Positions 29,513 through 38,917 of a stretch of 64,000 bases of DNA are shown one piece after another. Position 1 is the first letter of the stretch; every line of letters begins with the position of its first letter. This DNA comes from Thermomicrobium sp. 4228-Ro (GTDB lineage Bacteria; Chloroflexota; Chloroflexia; Thermomicrobiales; Thermomicrobiaceae), in NCBI RefSeq assembly GCF_026241205.1, contig NZ_JAPFQM010000001.1:310001-374000 (forward strand). Direction: 5' to 3'. The notes under the pieces were generated by a model, which made no database searches, was not told where the DNA came from, and was given only the letters and a program-made list of their open reading frames with translations. The translations under genes and the position numbers were made by a program.

Positions 29513-30628
29513 GTGGGAGATCGAAAGATTCGTGTCGCGATCATCGGCGTCGGAAACTGTGCTTCGGCCCTGGTTCAGGGTGTGCACTACTACCGCAACG
29601 CCGATCCGAAGGAGTTCGTCCCCGGGCTCATGCATGTCGATCTGGGTGGGTACCATGTCGGCGATATCGAATTCACAGCCGGGTTCGACATCGACGTGAA
29701 CAAAGTCGGGAAAGACCTCTCGGAGGCGATCTTCGCACCTCCCAATAACACCTATAAGTTCACCGATGTCCCCTTCCTCAATGCACCGGTGTACCGGGGG
29801 ATGACGCATGACGGACTCGGCAAATATCTGTCGCAGGTCATCACCAAGGCACCGGGTCCGACCGCGGATATCGTCGGCATTCTCAAGGAAACGAAGACCG
29901 ACGTCGTCGTCAATTTCCTCCCAGTTGGCAGCGAGATGGCCACCAAATGGTATGTCGAGCAGGTACTCGATGCCGGTTGTGCGTTCGTCAACTGCATCCC
30001 GGTCTTCATCGCGCGCGAAGAATACTGGCAACGGCGTTTCCAGGAACGCGGCCTGCCGGTGATCGGCGACGACATCAAGAGCCAGGTCGGTGCGACGATC
30101 GTCCATCGCGTTCTGGCTCGTCTCTTCGCTGACCGTGGCGTGCGCATCGATCGGATGTATCAGATCAACTTCGGCGGGAATACCGACTTTCTCAACATGC
30201 TGGAGCGTGAACGACTCGAATCGAAGAAGATCTCCAAGACGAACGCCGTCACGAGTATCCTCGACTATCCGATTCCAGAAGAGAACGTCCACGTCGGTCC
30301 GAGCGACTACATTCCGTGGCTCAAGGATCGCAAGTGGTGTCATATTCGGATCGAGGGTACGACCTTCGGCGACGTACCGATCAATCTCGAGCTCAAGCTG
30401 GAAGTCTGGGATTCTCCGAACTCGGCTGGCGTTGTCATCGACGCTATCCGCTGCGCCAAGCTCGCGCTCGATGCTGGCATCAGTGGCGCACTGATCGGTC
30501 CGAGCGCCTACTTCATGAAGTCGCCGCCTGTGCAGTATCGCGACGAGGAAGCCCGCGAACTCGTCGAGGCATTCATCCGCGAGACCGTCGCGCAGCGCGA
30601 GCGGCTGGCAGCGACCGAGAACGCGTGA
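29513..30628 (+). CDS. ino1: myo-Inositol-1-phosphate synthase
   Basis: A 371-aa NAD-dependent enzyme converting glucose-6-phosphate to L-myo-inositol-1-phosphate. The Rossmann motif [16 protein letters not shown] is at the N-terminus. The [33 protein letters not shown] and KISKTNAV motifs of the active site are all present, as is the [18 protein letters not shown] block. It resembles the actinobacterial/archaeal short form. GTG 29513 was chosen; a purine-rich GAGGAGAGG lies about 13 bases upstream. It is followed by an unknown gene and a lipid acyltransferase, suggesting supply of inositol for phospholipid head groups. Confidence 0.95.
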   Translation: MGDRKIRVAIIGVGNCASALVQGVHYYRNADPKEFVPGLMHVDLGGYHVGDIEFTAGFDIDVNKVGKDLSEAIFAPPNNTYKFTDVPFLNAPVYRGMTHDGLGKYLSQVITKAPGPTADIVGILKETKTDVVVNFLPVGSEMATKWYVEQVLDAGCAFVNCIPVFIAREEYWQRRFQERGLPVIGDDIKSQVGATIVHRVLARLFADRGVRIDRMYQINFGGNTDFLNMLERERLESKKISKTNAVTSILDYPIPEENVHVGPSDYIPWLKDRKWCHIRIEGTTFGDVPINLELKLEVWDSPNSAGVVIDAIRCAKLALDAGISGALIGPSAYFMKSPPVQYRDEEARELVEAFIRETVAQRERLAATENA

Positions 30629-30632
30629 ACGT

Positions 30633-31340
30633 ATGCAAGGCAAGGAGACCAGCCCGGGGGGTGGTCATGCGTCGCACCACCCCCTCGCTGTCTCGCCAGC
30701 TCCACCAGGATCGCCTGCTCTCGTCGCGCCCGATCCCGGGGCGCTGCGCGTCAATCTCTCCTATGTTCTCCACGAACCGTCCTGGAGTCGGGTGGTAACC
30801 GAGCACGTCCAGCTCGTCCTGAGGCAAGCAAAGCGTGCTCGGCGTGCGGTACACCAACTCGCGAACCTTCCTGATGGCGCTTTGGTGACGCGGATCGTCG
30901 CCCGCGACGACCGCGCCCTCGATCGCCTGCAACGCGATTGCCCGTCGTGCATCGTCTCGATCGATCTGGGCGCCAGCCCGCTTCTCCGCCGTGTCCTCCC
31001 GCTCATTTTGCCGTCTGGTAGGCCTCCTCCCGACATCATCTGGCTCGATCGACCATCCCCACAGTCCATCGTCCTCGAACTGTTCGGTCGATCGGTGCGC
31101 TTAGCAGTACCACAACTCGACGCTCCGATCCTGTGGTTCGCTATTCTCGTCTCCCGACCTGGTTGGAACTCGTTACTCCTCGATGCGGTTTGGGTGACAG
31201 GAGAGCACCTCGTGTCGCACCTCGCTTTGACGATCGAACGAGTGCTCCGTGACTACACGGATCAGTGGTGGGCACAGCGCGCCTGGTGGGATCGTCCCGC
31301 TGAGATGGCCTACCCCGAACTCCGCGAGGAGGCACAATGA
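30633..31340 (+). CDS. Unknown protein between ino1 and the acyltransferase
   Basis: A 235-aa protein not recognised as a known family. The first ~38 residues are Pro/Gly/His-rich and probably disordered, so translation may start later. Then comes an alpha/beta pattern: RVNLSYVLHEPSWSRVV, ALVTRIVARDDRALDRL, CIVSIDLGASPLLRR and IIWLDRPSPQSIVLEL. No clear membrane helix is visible. It starts 4 bases after ino1 and its stop overlaps the acyltransferase start by 4 bases, so all three are likely cotranslated. By context it could act in inositol-lipid assembly; this is inference. Confidence 0.75.
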   Translation: MQGKETSPGGGHASHHPLAVSPAPPGSPALVAPDPGALRVNLSYVLHEPSWSRVVTEHVQLVLRQAKRARRAVHQLANLPDGALVTRIVARDDRALDRLQRDCPSCIVSIDLGASPLLRRVLPLILPSGRPPPDIIWLDRPSPQSIVLELFGRSVRLAVPQLDAPILWFAILVSRPGWNSLLLDAVWVTGEHLVSHLALTIERVLRDYTDQWWAQRAWWDRPAEMAYPELREEAQ

Positions 31341-32308
31341 GCCTCCTGTGGGCCCTCCGTATCGGAGCCTTGTTGACGCTCGTCGTTCCGGTGCGTCTCG
31401 GCTACTGGCTCTGTCGATTGATCGGTATCACCGTTTTTCTCGTTCATCGGCGAGCACGACGAAACGTCCTCGAGAATCTTCACCACGTGTGTCCGCGCTG
31501 CTCGGCCGTTTGGCGCTATCGCCAGGCAGCGCGGGTCTTCATTACCGCAGTCATGAACTACTACGACTTGGTGCGCCTTCGCTCCGTCGATCGTGACCGG
31601 CTTCGCGACCTCGTCGAGGTACGGGGATGGGAACATGTCGAAACTGCTCTCTCGCGGGGTCGAGGAGTCATCGTCATTTCCGCACATCTCGGGAACTTCA
31701 ACGTCGTCGCGCAATATCCGGCCGCGCTCGGTTTCGAAGCTGCCATCGTCGTCGAGCGAGTGCGACCAGCCCGGTTGTTCGCCTACCTCTGTCGCTTGCG
31801 GAGTGCCACCGGTGTACGGGTCCTCCCGTCCGGCCCTGAGGCCGTACCTGCGATTCTCCGGCTTCTCAGGCGCAACGGCATTCTGCTGGTAGCCGGTGAT
31901 CGTGATGTGACCGGCCACAGCCGGTGGGTACGTTTCTTCGATGCTCCTGCTCCCTTACCGATCGGGCCAGTCGCGCTCGCGCTCCGGACCGGAGCGACGC
32001 TCCTTCCGGCATTCACGATTCGTTTGTCGACGCGTCGCTCGCTCGTCGTTGTCGATCCACCACTCGAGCTCATTCGCACGGGTGATCACGAGCATGACAT
32101 CGTCGCCAACCTGGAAACGGCCGCTCGTTGCTTGGAGCGGATGATACGGACCGATCCAGGTCAATGGACCGTTCTGCAGCCGATTTGGGCAGCACCTCAG
32201 GCGAGAACGCCGCTCGCCGAGGCACTCGGCAGTGTTCCCCTCGTCGAGCACGCGCCCGGCGAACAGGACAACGCCACGCAATACCGACGCAATACTCCCG
32301 AGAGCTGA
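31337..32308 (+). CDS. LpxL/PatA-family lipid acyltransferase
   Basis: A 323-aa lysophospholipid-type acyltransferase (HtrB/LpxL/PatA family). An N-terminal hydrophobic segment (about residues 1-36) anchors it. The active-site region VIVISAHLGNFNVVAQ has His117, but the position normally Asp/Glu in the HX4(D/E) dyad is Asn122. GDRDVTGHSRWVRFFDAPAPLPIGPVALA matches the second conserved block. In actinobacteria the PatA branch acylates phosphatidylinositol mannosides; the neighbouring ino1 and upstream GT4 support a similar job here. Substrate is not proven. gyrA follows after about 100 bases. Confidence 0.88.
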   Translation: MSLLWALRIGALLTLVVPVRLGYWLCRLIGITVFLVHRRARRNVLENLHHVCPRCSAVWRYRQAARVFITAVMNYYDLVRLRSVDRDRLRDLVEVRGWEHVETALSRGRGVIVISAHLGNFNVVAQYPAALGFEAAIVVERVRPARLFAYLCRLRSATGVRVLPSGPEAVPAILRLLRRNGILLVAGDRDVTGHSRWVRFFDAPAPLPIGPVALALRTGATLLPAFTIRLSTRRSLVVVDPPLELIRTGDHEHDIVANLETAARCLERMIRTDPGQWTVLQPIWAAPQARTPLAEALGSVPLVEHAPGEQDNATQYRRNTPES

Positions 32309-32410
32309 GCCTCGTCCGAAGACCCGTTTCGTGTCTCCATCCGGTTACCGCAGGAGTCCGACTATCGAGTAGGCCCAGCGATTTGGTACGATTGAGCGGC
32401 ATTGGAGTGA

Positions 32411-34918
32411 ATGGACGACGCGACGATGAGCGACAATCGGATCGGCCGAGTACGGGTCATCAGCATCGAAGAAGAAATGAAGCGCTCGTATCTCGATTAC
32501 GCGATGAGCGTCATCGTGCAACGAGCGCTTCCTGATGTTCGTGACGGTCTCAAGCCCGTGCAGCGACGAATTCTCTACGGTATGCACGAGATGGGCTTGC
32601 GGCCGAACGCGAAGTATCGCAAAAGCGCCGGTATCGTCGGGGAAGTCCTGAAGTCGTACCATCCGCACGGCGACAGCGCAGTCTACGATGCGCTCGTGCG
32701 CATGGTGCAGCCCTTCACGATGCGCTACCCGCTGATCGACGGCCAGGGGAATTTCGGTTCCGTCGACGGTGACAGTGCAGCCGCGATGCGCTATACCGAA
32801 GCACGCCTCGCTCCGATCGCCGAAGAGCTCCTGGCCGATATCGACAAGCAAACCGTTGACTTCGTACCGAATTACGACGACAGTACACGCGAGCCTTCGG
32901 TCCTGCCAGCCCGGCTCCCGAACCTGCTCGTCAACGGTGCGAGCGGAATCGCCGTCGGGATGGCGACGAATATCCCGCCACACAACTTGGGCGAGGTCGT
33001 TGACGCGCTCGTGTATCTGATCGACCATCCCGAAGCGACTGTCGAAGAGCTGGTCGAGCACCTGCCGGGTCCGGATTTTCCGACCGGTGGCATCATCCTC
33101 GGCCGCGAAGGTATTCTGGCCGCCTACGCGACTGGCCGGGGACGCATCGTCGTCCGGGCGCGGGCGCATATCGAGGAGACCGCGCGTGGCCGGATGAGCA
33201 TTATCGTCACCGAGTTGCCGTACCAAGTCAACAAGGCAGCACTGATCGAGAAGATTGCGGATCTCGTCAAGAACGGCCGCCTCGAAGGAATCCACGACCT
33301 GCGCGACGAGTCTGACCGCGACGGGATGCGCGTCGTCATCGAACTCAAGCGCGATGCGCAACCGCGCGCTGTCCTCAACAATCTCTTCAAGCACACGCAG
33401 CTCCAGACGACCTTCGGCGTCAACATGCTGGCGCTCGTCGATGGGACGCAACCACGTGTCCTGACTCTGAAGCGGATGCTCCAGCTCTACCTGGAGCATC
33501 GGCAGATTGTTGTCCGGCGACGTACGGAATACGAGCTGCGGCAAGCCGAGCGTCGTGCCCATGTGCTCGAAGGGCTCAAGATCGCACTCGACCATCTGGA
33601 TGCGGTCATCTCGACCATTCGCAACGCGCGCTCGGCAGATGACGCGCGCCAGCAATTGATGAGCCGTTTCGGTCTGACAGAGGTACAAGCAACCGCGATC
33701 CTCGACATGCAGCTGCGCCGGCTCGCTGCGCTCGAACGACAGAAGATCGAAGACGAGTACCGCGAGCTTCTCGAGCGTATCGCAGAGCTGCGTGCACTGC
33801 TGGCCGATCCTGTGAAGATCCTGGCGGTGATCCGTCAAGAACTCCTGGAGCTGAAGGAACGGTACGCTGATAGCCGACGTACCCAGATCCAGGAAGTGAG
33901 CGGCGAACTCAGCGATGAAGACCTGGTGCCCAAAGTCGACGTCCTCGTGACGCTGACGGCGCGTGGTTACGTGAAGCGAAGCACCAATGGCCACTATCGC
34001 ATCCAACATCGGGGGGGTCGTGGTGTCAACGGCATGGCAGTGAAAGACGAGGACTACGTCCAGCATATCGTGCTGGCGAGCACGCACGACTCGCTCCTGT
34101 TTTTCACCAACCGAGGCCGGGTCTTTCAACTTCCTGTGTACGAAGTGCCTGATGCCGGACGGAATGCGCGCGGCATGCCGATCGTCAATTTCCTCAACCT
34201 GCAGCCCGGTGAGGAAGTGACGACGCTCCTGCCTGTGCACGATTTCGACAACGCGACGTTTCTCTTCTTCTGCACGCGCCAGGGTCGGGTGAAGCGCGTC
34301 CGTCTCGAGGAGTTCTCCAACGTCCGCTCGAGCGGACTCATCGCGATGTCGCTCGACGCGGGCGATGAGCTGGCGTGGGTCCGCCCGACGAGCGGCTCGG
34401 ACGACATCATTCTGGTTACCGCACAGGGGCAAGCGATCCGCTTCGCCGAAAGCGAGGTGCGGCCGATGGGACGCCAGGCCGGGGGGGTGATCGGTATCCG
34501 GCTTGAGGAAGGGGACTCCGTCGTCGCAGCCGAAGTCGTCCGCCCCGGTGCTGACCTACTCCTCGTTTCGCGAGCTGGCTACGGGAAACGCACCGCTCTC
34601 GACGAGTTCCGGACACAGGGACGCGGCGGAAGCGGTGTCATCGCTATGAAGGTGACTCCTCGCACGGGCCATGTCGCCGCCGCAACCGTCGCTCGCGAGG
34701 AGGACACTGCCGTCCTCGTCAGTCGCCGCGGTCGCCTCATCCTGATACCGGTCCGACAAATCCCCAAGCAGGGGCGGTCGACACAGGGTGTAAGCCTGAT
34801 GCGGTTACAAGAGGGGGACGAAATCGCCTCGATCGCGGTCGGCCTTCTCAGCGAGACGCTCTCGACGGACGGTGCCGAAGCCAAGTCGAGCCTCGGAAAC
34901 GGTCTGGAGAGCGCGTAG
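32411..34918 (+). CDS. gyrA: DNA gyrase subunit A
   Basis: An 835-aa type IIA topoisomerase subunit that, with GyrB, introduces negative supercoils. The quinolone-resistance region is [11 protein letters not shown] (Ser89, Asp93; a sensitive-type Ser) and the catalytic Tyr128 lies in [11 protein letters not shown]. The C-terminal beta-pinwheel carries a GyrA box QHRGGRG near residue 535 and a second related QGRGGSG at 736-742. The box supports GyrA rather than ParC. ATG 32411 has GGAG just upstream; ATG 32426 is an alternative. The last 114 bases overlap a convergent membrane-protein gene. Confidence 0.96.
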   Translation: MDDATMSDNRIGRVRVISIEEEMKRSYLDYAMSVIVQRALPDVRDGLKPVQRRILYGMHEMGLRPNAKYRKSAGIVGEVLKSYHPHGDSAVYDALVRMVQPFTMRYPLIDGQGNFGSVDGDSAAAMRYTEARLAPIAEELLADIDKQTVDFVPNYDDSTREPSVLPARLPNLLVNGASGIAVGMATNIPPHNLGEVVDALVYLIDHPEATVEELVEHLPGPDFPTGGIILGREGILAAYATGRGRIVVRARAHIEETARGRMSIIVTELPYQVNKAALIEKIADLVKNGRLEGIHDLRDESDRDGMRVVIELKRDAQPRAVLNNLFKHTQLQTTFGVNMLALVDGTQPRVLTLKRMLQLYLEHRQIVVRRRTEYELRQAERRAHVLEGLKIALDHLDAVISTIRNARSADDARQQLMSRFGLTEVQATAILDMQLRRLAALERQKIEDEYRELLERIAELRALLADPVKILAVIRQELLELKERYADSRRTQIQEVSGELSDEDLVPKVDVLVTLTARGYVKRSTNGHYRIQHRGGRGVNGMAVKDEDYVQHIVLASTHDSLLFFTNRGRVFQLPVYEVPDAGRNARGMPIVNFLNLQPGEEVTTLLPVHDFDNATFLFFCTRQGRVKRVRLEEFSNVRSSGLIAMSLDAGDELAWVRPTSGSDDIILVTAQGQAIRFAESEVRPMGRQAGGVIGIRLEEGDSVVAAEVVRPGADLLLVSRAGYGKRTALDEFRTQGRGGSGVIAMKVTPRTGHVAAATVAREEDTAVLVSRRGRLILIPVRQIPKQGRSTQGVSLMRLQEGDEIASIAVGLLSETLSTDGAEAKSSLGNGLESA

Positions 34919-35710
34919 GATGCGCTCTCGCACCGGTGAAAGAAGGAAGCTCAGTCCAGCCACCATCTGGATGATCCAGGCGAGCAGTGCCACCGGCGGC
35001 CGGTCGGCGAGGATGTCCAAAGCACCACTGGAGAGGATCAGCACGAAGTACCCGATCGTCCCAGCGAAAACCACCCATGAGGCAGCGCGAACTGGCGCGA
35101 CACGCGCCGCCAACGTCACCAGGGAAGCGGCGAGAAAACAGCCACCGAGAGAAAATGCCAGTGCTGGCGATGTCGCCGCGCGAGCCGAAGCGAGCACCGC
35201 AGCTGGGAGAATGCACCCCGGCCAGAGGACGAGGGTACGTGCTGTTGCACTCCACACTTCGCGACGGCGCTCGATCGCGATCGCCTGCCCGACTTGAGCG
35301 AAGAGCAGGGCAACCGTGGTCTCCAGTACGAGAGACATCCCTCCTCTGGTCAGGATGGCCCCCGGATGCGCGACGTACGCTTGGATGACGGCCACCGGGG
35401 CAATGACACCCACGGTTATCGCTTCGATACGACTCGCTGCCCGCAAGCGGTACGGCAAGCGAAAGACCGCGGCCGAGGACAGCACGCACGCAGCAGCGAG
35501 GAAGCTGACTGACAGCAAGAGCAAAGGACGGTCTGGCCACAAGACCGACGACAAGAGCAACGCAGCGACACTTGTTCGGATCGCGATCAGCCATCCTACA
35601 TCCAGCCGTAGTCCGGCTGGACGTGGGGACAGCGGCTGGACCTGCCCGAGCTTGCGCCGTGGTGGTTCCCACCGTTCGAGCGTCTCGTCCCGGAAGAAGG
35701 ACTCGTCCAC
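34805..35710 (-). CDS. Polytopic membrane protein of unknown function
   Basis: A 301-aa protein with about eight hydrophobic segments, for example [69 protein letters not shown] and [17 protein letters not shown] charged C-terminal tail of ~35 residues follows. GTG 35710 has AAGGGA seven bases upstream and is preferred over a longer reading. The final 114 coding bases are antisense to the end of gyrA, a real convergent overlap unless one C-terminus is shorter. It is divergent from nadD. No family recognised. Confidence 0.75.
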   Translation of the reverse strand: MDESFFRDETLERWEPPRRKLGQVQPLSPRPAGLRLDVGWLIAIRTSVAALLLSSVLWPDRPLLLLSVSFLAAACVLSSAAVFRLPYRLRAASRIEAITVGVIAPVAVIQAYVAHPGAILTRGGMSLVLETTVALLFAQVGQAIAIERRREVWSATARTLVLWPGCILPAAVLASARAATSPALAFSLGGCFLAASLVTLAARVAPVRAASWVVFAGTIGYFVLILSSGALDILADRPPVALLAWIIQMVAGLSFLLSPVRERILRALQTVSEARLGFGTVRRERLAEKADRDRGDFVPLL

Positions 35711-35780
35711 GCTCTCGTCCCTTCCGCGCAGAGTGTACGATTGCCGACAGAGGAGTGAGATCCGACAGGGGAGCGACACG

Positions 35781-36428
35781 GTGGCACGTATCGGGATTTT
35801 CGGTGGGACGTTCGACCCGGTTCATCACGGACATCTCATCGTTGCTGAGGTCATGATGGAAGAACTCGGCCTCGACCGGGTTCTTTTCCTTCCCGCTGGT
35901 CAACCGCCGCACAAACTCGACCGTCCCATCACACCGGCTTTTCACCGGTTAACCATGCTGCAACTCGCCCTGCAAGGAAACCCGCATTTCGGCATCTCGT
36001 TCGTCGATGTCGAACGTCCCGGACCATGCTATACGGTAGACAGTCTAGCCATCCTCCGCCGGGAGTACCCAGGTGATGAGCTCGTTTTCCTCATGGGAGA
36101 AGATTCCTTGCGTGATCTCCCGACCTGGCGGGAGCCGAACCGGATCGCGGAGCAGGCGTTGCTGGGCGTTGCCCTCCGACCCAACGTCGAGGTCGACCTC
36201 GCGACGGTCTTCGCGGCGGTGCCAGCAGCCCGTGACCGTGTCCTCCTCGTTCACGTCCCACTGATCCAAATCGCCGCCAGCGACATTCGTCGCCGCGTGG
36301 CCGAAGGGCGTACGATCCGTTACCAGGTGCCACGCGCGGTGGAACAGTATATCGAGCGGCACGGACTGTATCGAACCGTTACGACACCGGTCGGCCGACA
36401 GCGAGCCACCGAAGTTCGGGGAGTATAA
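35781..36428 (+). CDS. nadD: Nicotinate-nucleotide adenylyltransferase
   Basis: A 215-aa enzyme that makes deamido-NAD from nicotinate mononucleotide and ATP. The nucleotidyltransferase signature IGIFGGTFDPVHHGHL is at the N-terminus, followed by FLPAGQPPHK, and the C-terminal ISASxxR-type motif IAASDIRRRVAEG; YQVPRAVEQYIERHGLY completes the fold. GTG 35781 has GGGGAG eight bases upstream. The stop TAA overlaps a TATAAT hexamer (36424-36429) that could serve secD, though no good -35 accompanies it. Confidence 0.95.
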   Translation: MARIGIFGGTFDPVHHGHLIVAEVMMEELGLDRVLFLPAGQPPHKLDRPITPAFHRLTMLQLALQGNPHFGISFVDVERPGPCYTVDSLAILRREYPGDELVFLMGEDSLRDLPTWREPNRIAEQALLGVALRPNVEVDLATVFAAVPAARDRVLLVHVPLIQIAASDIRRRVAEGRTIRYQVPRAVEQYIERHGLYRTVTTPVGRQRATEVRGV

Positions 36429-36479
36429 TCCCGGGGTGTCGCACGGAACGGCGACGGTGGAAGCGAGGTAGAAGGAACA

Positions 36480-37970
36480 GTGCGCATTCGACCGTGGCAG
36501 ACGCTGATCGTTATCGTCCTCTTGAGTCTCGCCGCAATCTGGGTCGACCTACCCGGGCAGAGGCTCGACCCGTTCGGCTGGAAGCGCAATATCACCGTTC
36601 GGCAAGGACTCGATCTCCAAGGCGGTATCCAGCTCGTGCTCCAGGCGCGGCCACCAGCTGGTACTGTCGTGACGCAAGAGGTGCTGGAAGGAACCCGCGA
36701 TACGATCGAGCGTCGCGTGAACGGTCTCGGCGTCAGCGAGCCGGTTATCCAGACCCGCGGGAACGACCAGATTCTCGTCGAACTGCCAGGTTTCCAGGAT
36801 CCGGAACGGGCCGTCCGTGTCCTGCAACGCACCGCTCTGCTGGAAATCATCGATACGCAGGGCCAGTTCCTCCCCGTGGGAACGATCGTCAACACGACCG
36901 CTGGGCCAGCGCCCGAAGCGAACGCGACACCCACGCCCACTGCCGGTACGGCGACACCAACCGCTTCGGCTACTGCTGCGAGTAGCGCAGCAGCGGGCGC
37001 TACACCGCAAGCCACCACAACTCCTGGAGCGACGCCGACCCCCGAAGCGACAGCGACCCCGAGCGGTCCGGTGTATGAGACGATCATCACCGGCGCGGAC
37101 CTGAAGGACGCCTATCCGACAACGGATCAGTTCGGCAATCTCGTCGTCGGCTTCGAACTCAAGCCAGAAGCTGCTGACCGCTTCTACCAGTACACGAGTA
37201 CGCACATCGGCCAGCCGATGTCGATCGTCGTCGACAAGCAAGTGATCAACACGGCGACGATCCGGGATGCGATCCGCGATCGCGGCATCATCCAGGGACT
37301 GAGCGCACAGGAAGTGCGTGATCTCGCGCTCCAGCTCAAGTCCGGCGCGCTCGCCGTTCCGCTGGAGGTCGTCCAGAGCCGAACCGTCGGCCCCACGCTG
37401 GGTCAGGACTCGATCCAGAAGAGCATCATCGCTGGATTGGTGGGCCTGGGGCTCGTTGCCTTGTTCATGATCCTGTACTATCGGTTGCCTGGTGTGATCT
37501 CCGTGATCGCGCTCTTGCTGTACACGGCGTACGTCTTCGCACTCTTCAAGCTGATTCCGGTCGTACTCACGCTCCCGGGCATCGCCGGCTTTATTCTCTC
37601 GATCGGTATGGCCGTGGACGCCAATGTCCTCATCTTCGCGCGTATCCGCGAAGAATTGCGGCTCGGCCGGCCAATCGCGCGCGCCATCGAGGAAGGGTTC
37701 AACCACGCCTGGCCATCGATCCGCGACTCGAACATCTCGACGATGATTTCCTGCATGATTCTGTTCTGGTTCGGCCGCTACGTCGGCGCCACGATCATTC
37801 AAGGTTTCGCCCTGACGCTGTTCATTGGTGTCGCTGTGAGTATGTTCACTGCCATCGTCGTCACGCGTACCTTCCTACGTTTGCTTCTGACCCGTCCGTT
37901 CTTCCGCGACGTCCGGTGGTACGGTATCGCGCCGTCTCAAGTAGCAACTGCACAAGCAACAGGTGACTGA
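36480..37970 (+). CDS. secD: Protein translocase subunit SecD
   Basis: A 496-aa RND-type Sec accessory subunit that uses proton-motive force to pull secreted proteins outward. One N-terminal helix precedes the GLDLQGGIQLVL motif and periplasmic P1 region. Residues about 138-200 form an Ala/Thr/Pro low-complexity linker inserted in P1. Five membrane helices follow, with the conserved GMAVDANVLIFARIREE motif. GTG 36480 has AAGGA directly upstream. secF starts 13 bases after the stop. Confidence 0.96.
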   Translation: MRIRPWQTLIVIVLLSLAAIWVDLPGQRLDPFGWKRNITVRQGLDLQGGIQLVLQARPPAGTVVTQEVLEGTRDTIERRVNGLGVSEPVIQTRGNDQILVELPGFQDPERAVRVLQRTALLEIIDTQGQFLPVGTIVNTTAGPAPEANATPTPTAGTATPTASATAASSAAAGATPQATTTPGATPTPEATATPSGPVYETIITGADLKDAYPTTDQFGNLVVGFELKPEAADRFYQYTSTHIGQPMSIVVDKQVINTATIRDAIRDRGIIQGLSAQEVRDLALQLKSGALAVPLEVVQSRTVGPTLGQDSIQKSIIAGLVGLGLVALFMILYYRLPGVISVIALLLYTAYVFALFKLIPVVLTLPGIAGFILSIGMAVDANVLIFARIREELRLGRPIARAIEEGFNHAWPSIRDSNISTMISCMILFWFGRYVGATIIQGFALTLFIGVAVSMFTAIVVTRTFLRLLLTRPFFRDVRWYGIAPSQVATAQATGD

Positions 37971-37983
37971 AGGGGTCAGAGAG

Positions 37984-38907
37984 ATGCTCGATCTTGTCGG
38001 CAAGCGCTACTACTGGTTCCTTCTCTCGTTCTTGGTGATCGTCCCTGGTCTCATCTCGCTGGCTGTCCACGGATTGCGCCTGAGCATCGACTTCACTGGC
38101 GGTTCCCTCTGGGAACTCCGGATGAGCCGTCCTGTCCAACCGGGAGAGGTACGACAGGTACTCGCCCAGCACGGCATCGACGATGCGATCGTCCAGACGG
38201 CGGACAACAACGTCGTCTTGATCCGCATGCGCGAGTTGAAGGAGGGATCTCCCGAGAAGAATCAGTTGGCCCAGGCCCTGCGCGACACCTTCGGTGACTT
38301 CACCGAGCTACGCCTGGAATCGGTCGGTCCCACATTGGGCATAGCCATCCGTAACCGTGCGATCGCGGCTGTCGCGCTCACCACGCTCGGCATCCTGGGG
38401 TACATCGCCTGGGCATTCCGGAACACGAACAACCCATTTCTGTACGGCATCGCCGCCATCATCGCGATGTTGCACGATGTCGCGGTCGTCGTCGGGATCT
38501 TCTCCATTCTCGGATGGCTTCGTGGCGTGGAAGTGGACGCGCTCTTCGTGACGGCCTTGCTCACTGTGATCGGCTTCTCGGTACACGATACGATCGTCGT
38601 CTTCGACCGTATCCGGGAGAACCTGGCTCGTCGGGCTGCCCCGACGTTCGAGGAAATCGTCAACTACAGTCTCGTCCAAACGCTCGTGCGCTCGCTCAAT
38701 ACGTCGCTCACCGTCGTCTTCACGCTGCTCGCGCTCTACCTCTTCGGCGGGGAAACCATCCGGACGTTCGTTCTCGCCCTCCTCATCGGCATCATCAGCG
38801 GAACCTACTCGTCGATCTTCAACGCGAGCCAAATCGTCGTCGTTTGGGAGAATCGGGAGCTGCACCGCCTGTTCGCCCGCTTGCGAGGCCAGCACGCCCC
38901 GGCGTGA
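37984..38907 (+). CDS. secF: Protein translocase subunit SecF
   Basis: A 307-aa partner of SecD. The N-terminal helix is followed by LSIDFTGGSLWEL, the periplasmic domain, and the membrane block with AIIAMLHDVAVVVGIF, GFSVHDTIVVFDRIRENL and SLNTSLTVVFTLLALYLFGG. ATG 37984 has AAGGGG eight bases upstream; a GTG at 37963 would overlap secD. The following gene begins ten bases after the stop, suggesting cotranscription. Confidence 0.96.
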   Translation: MLDLVGKRYYWFLLSFLVIVPGLISLAVHGLRLSIDFTGGSLWELRMSRPVQPGEVRQVLAQHGIDDAIVQTADNNVVLIRMRELKEGSPEKNQLAQALRDTFGDFTELRLESVGPTLGIAIRNRAIAAVALTTLGILGYIAWAFRNTNNPFLYGIAAIIAMLHDVAVVVGIFSILGWLRGVEVDALFVTALLTVIGFSVHDTIVVFDRIRENLARRAAPTFEEIVNYSLVQTLVRSLNTSLTVVFTLLALYLFGGETIRTFVLALLIGIISGTYSSIFNASQIVVVWENRELHRLFARLRGQHAPA

Positions 38908-38917
38908 GGAGCAGTCG

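Noticed and set aside
32345-34432. 695-codon open frame on the minus strand opposite gyrA
   Set aside because: Fully antisense to GyrA catalytic motifs, composition follows the complement, no motif seen.
36424-36429. TATAAT before secD as a promoter
   Set aside because: No acceptable -35 at 16-18 bases upstream; it coincides with the nadD stop codon.
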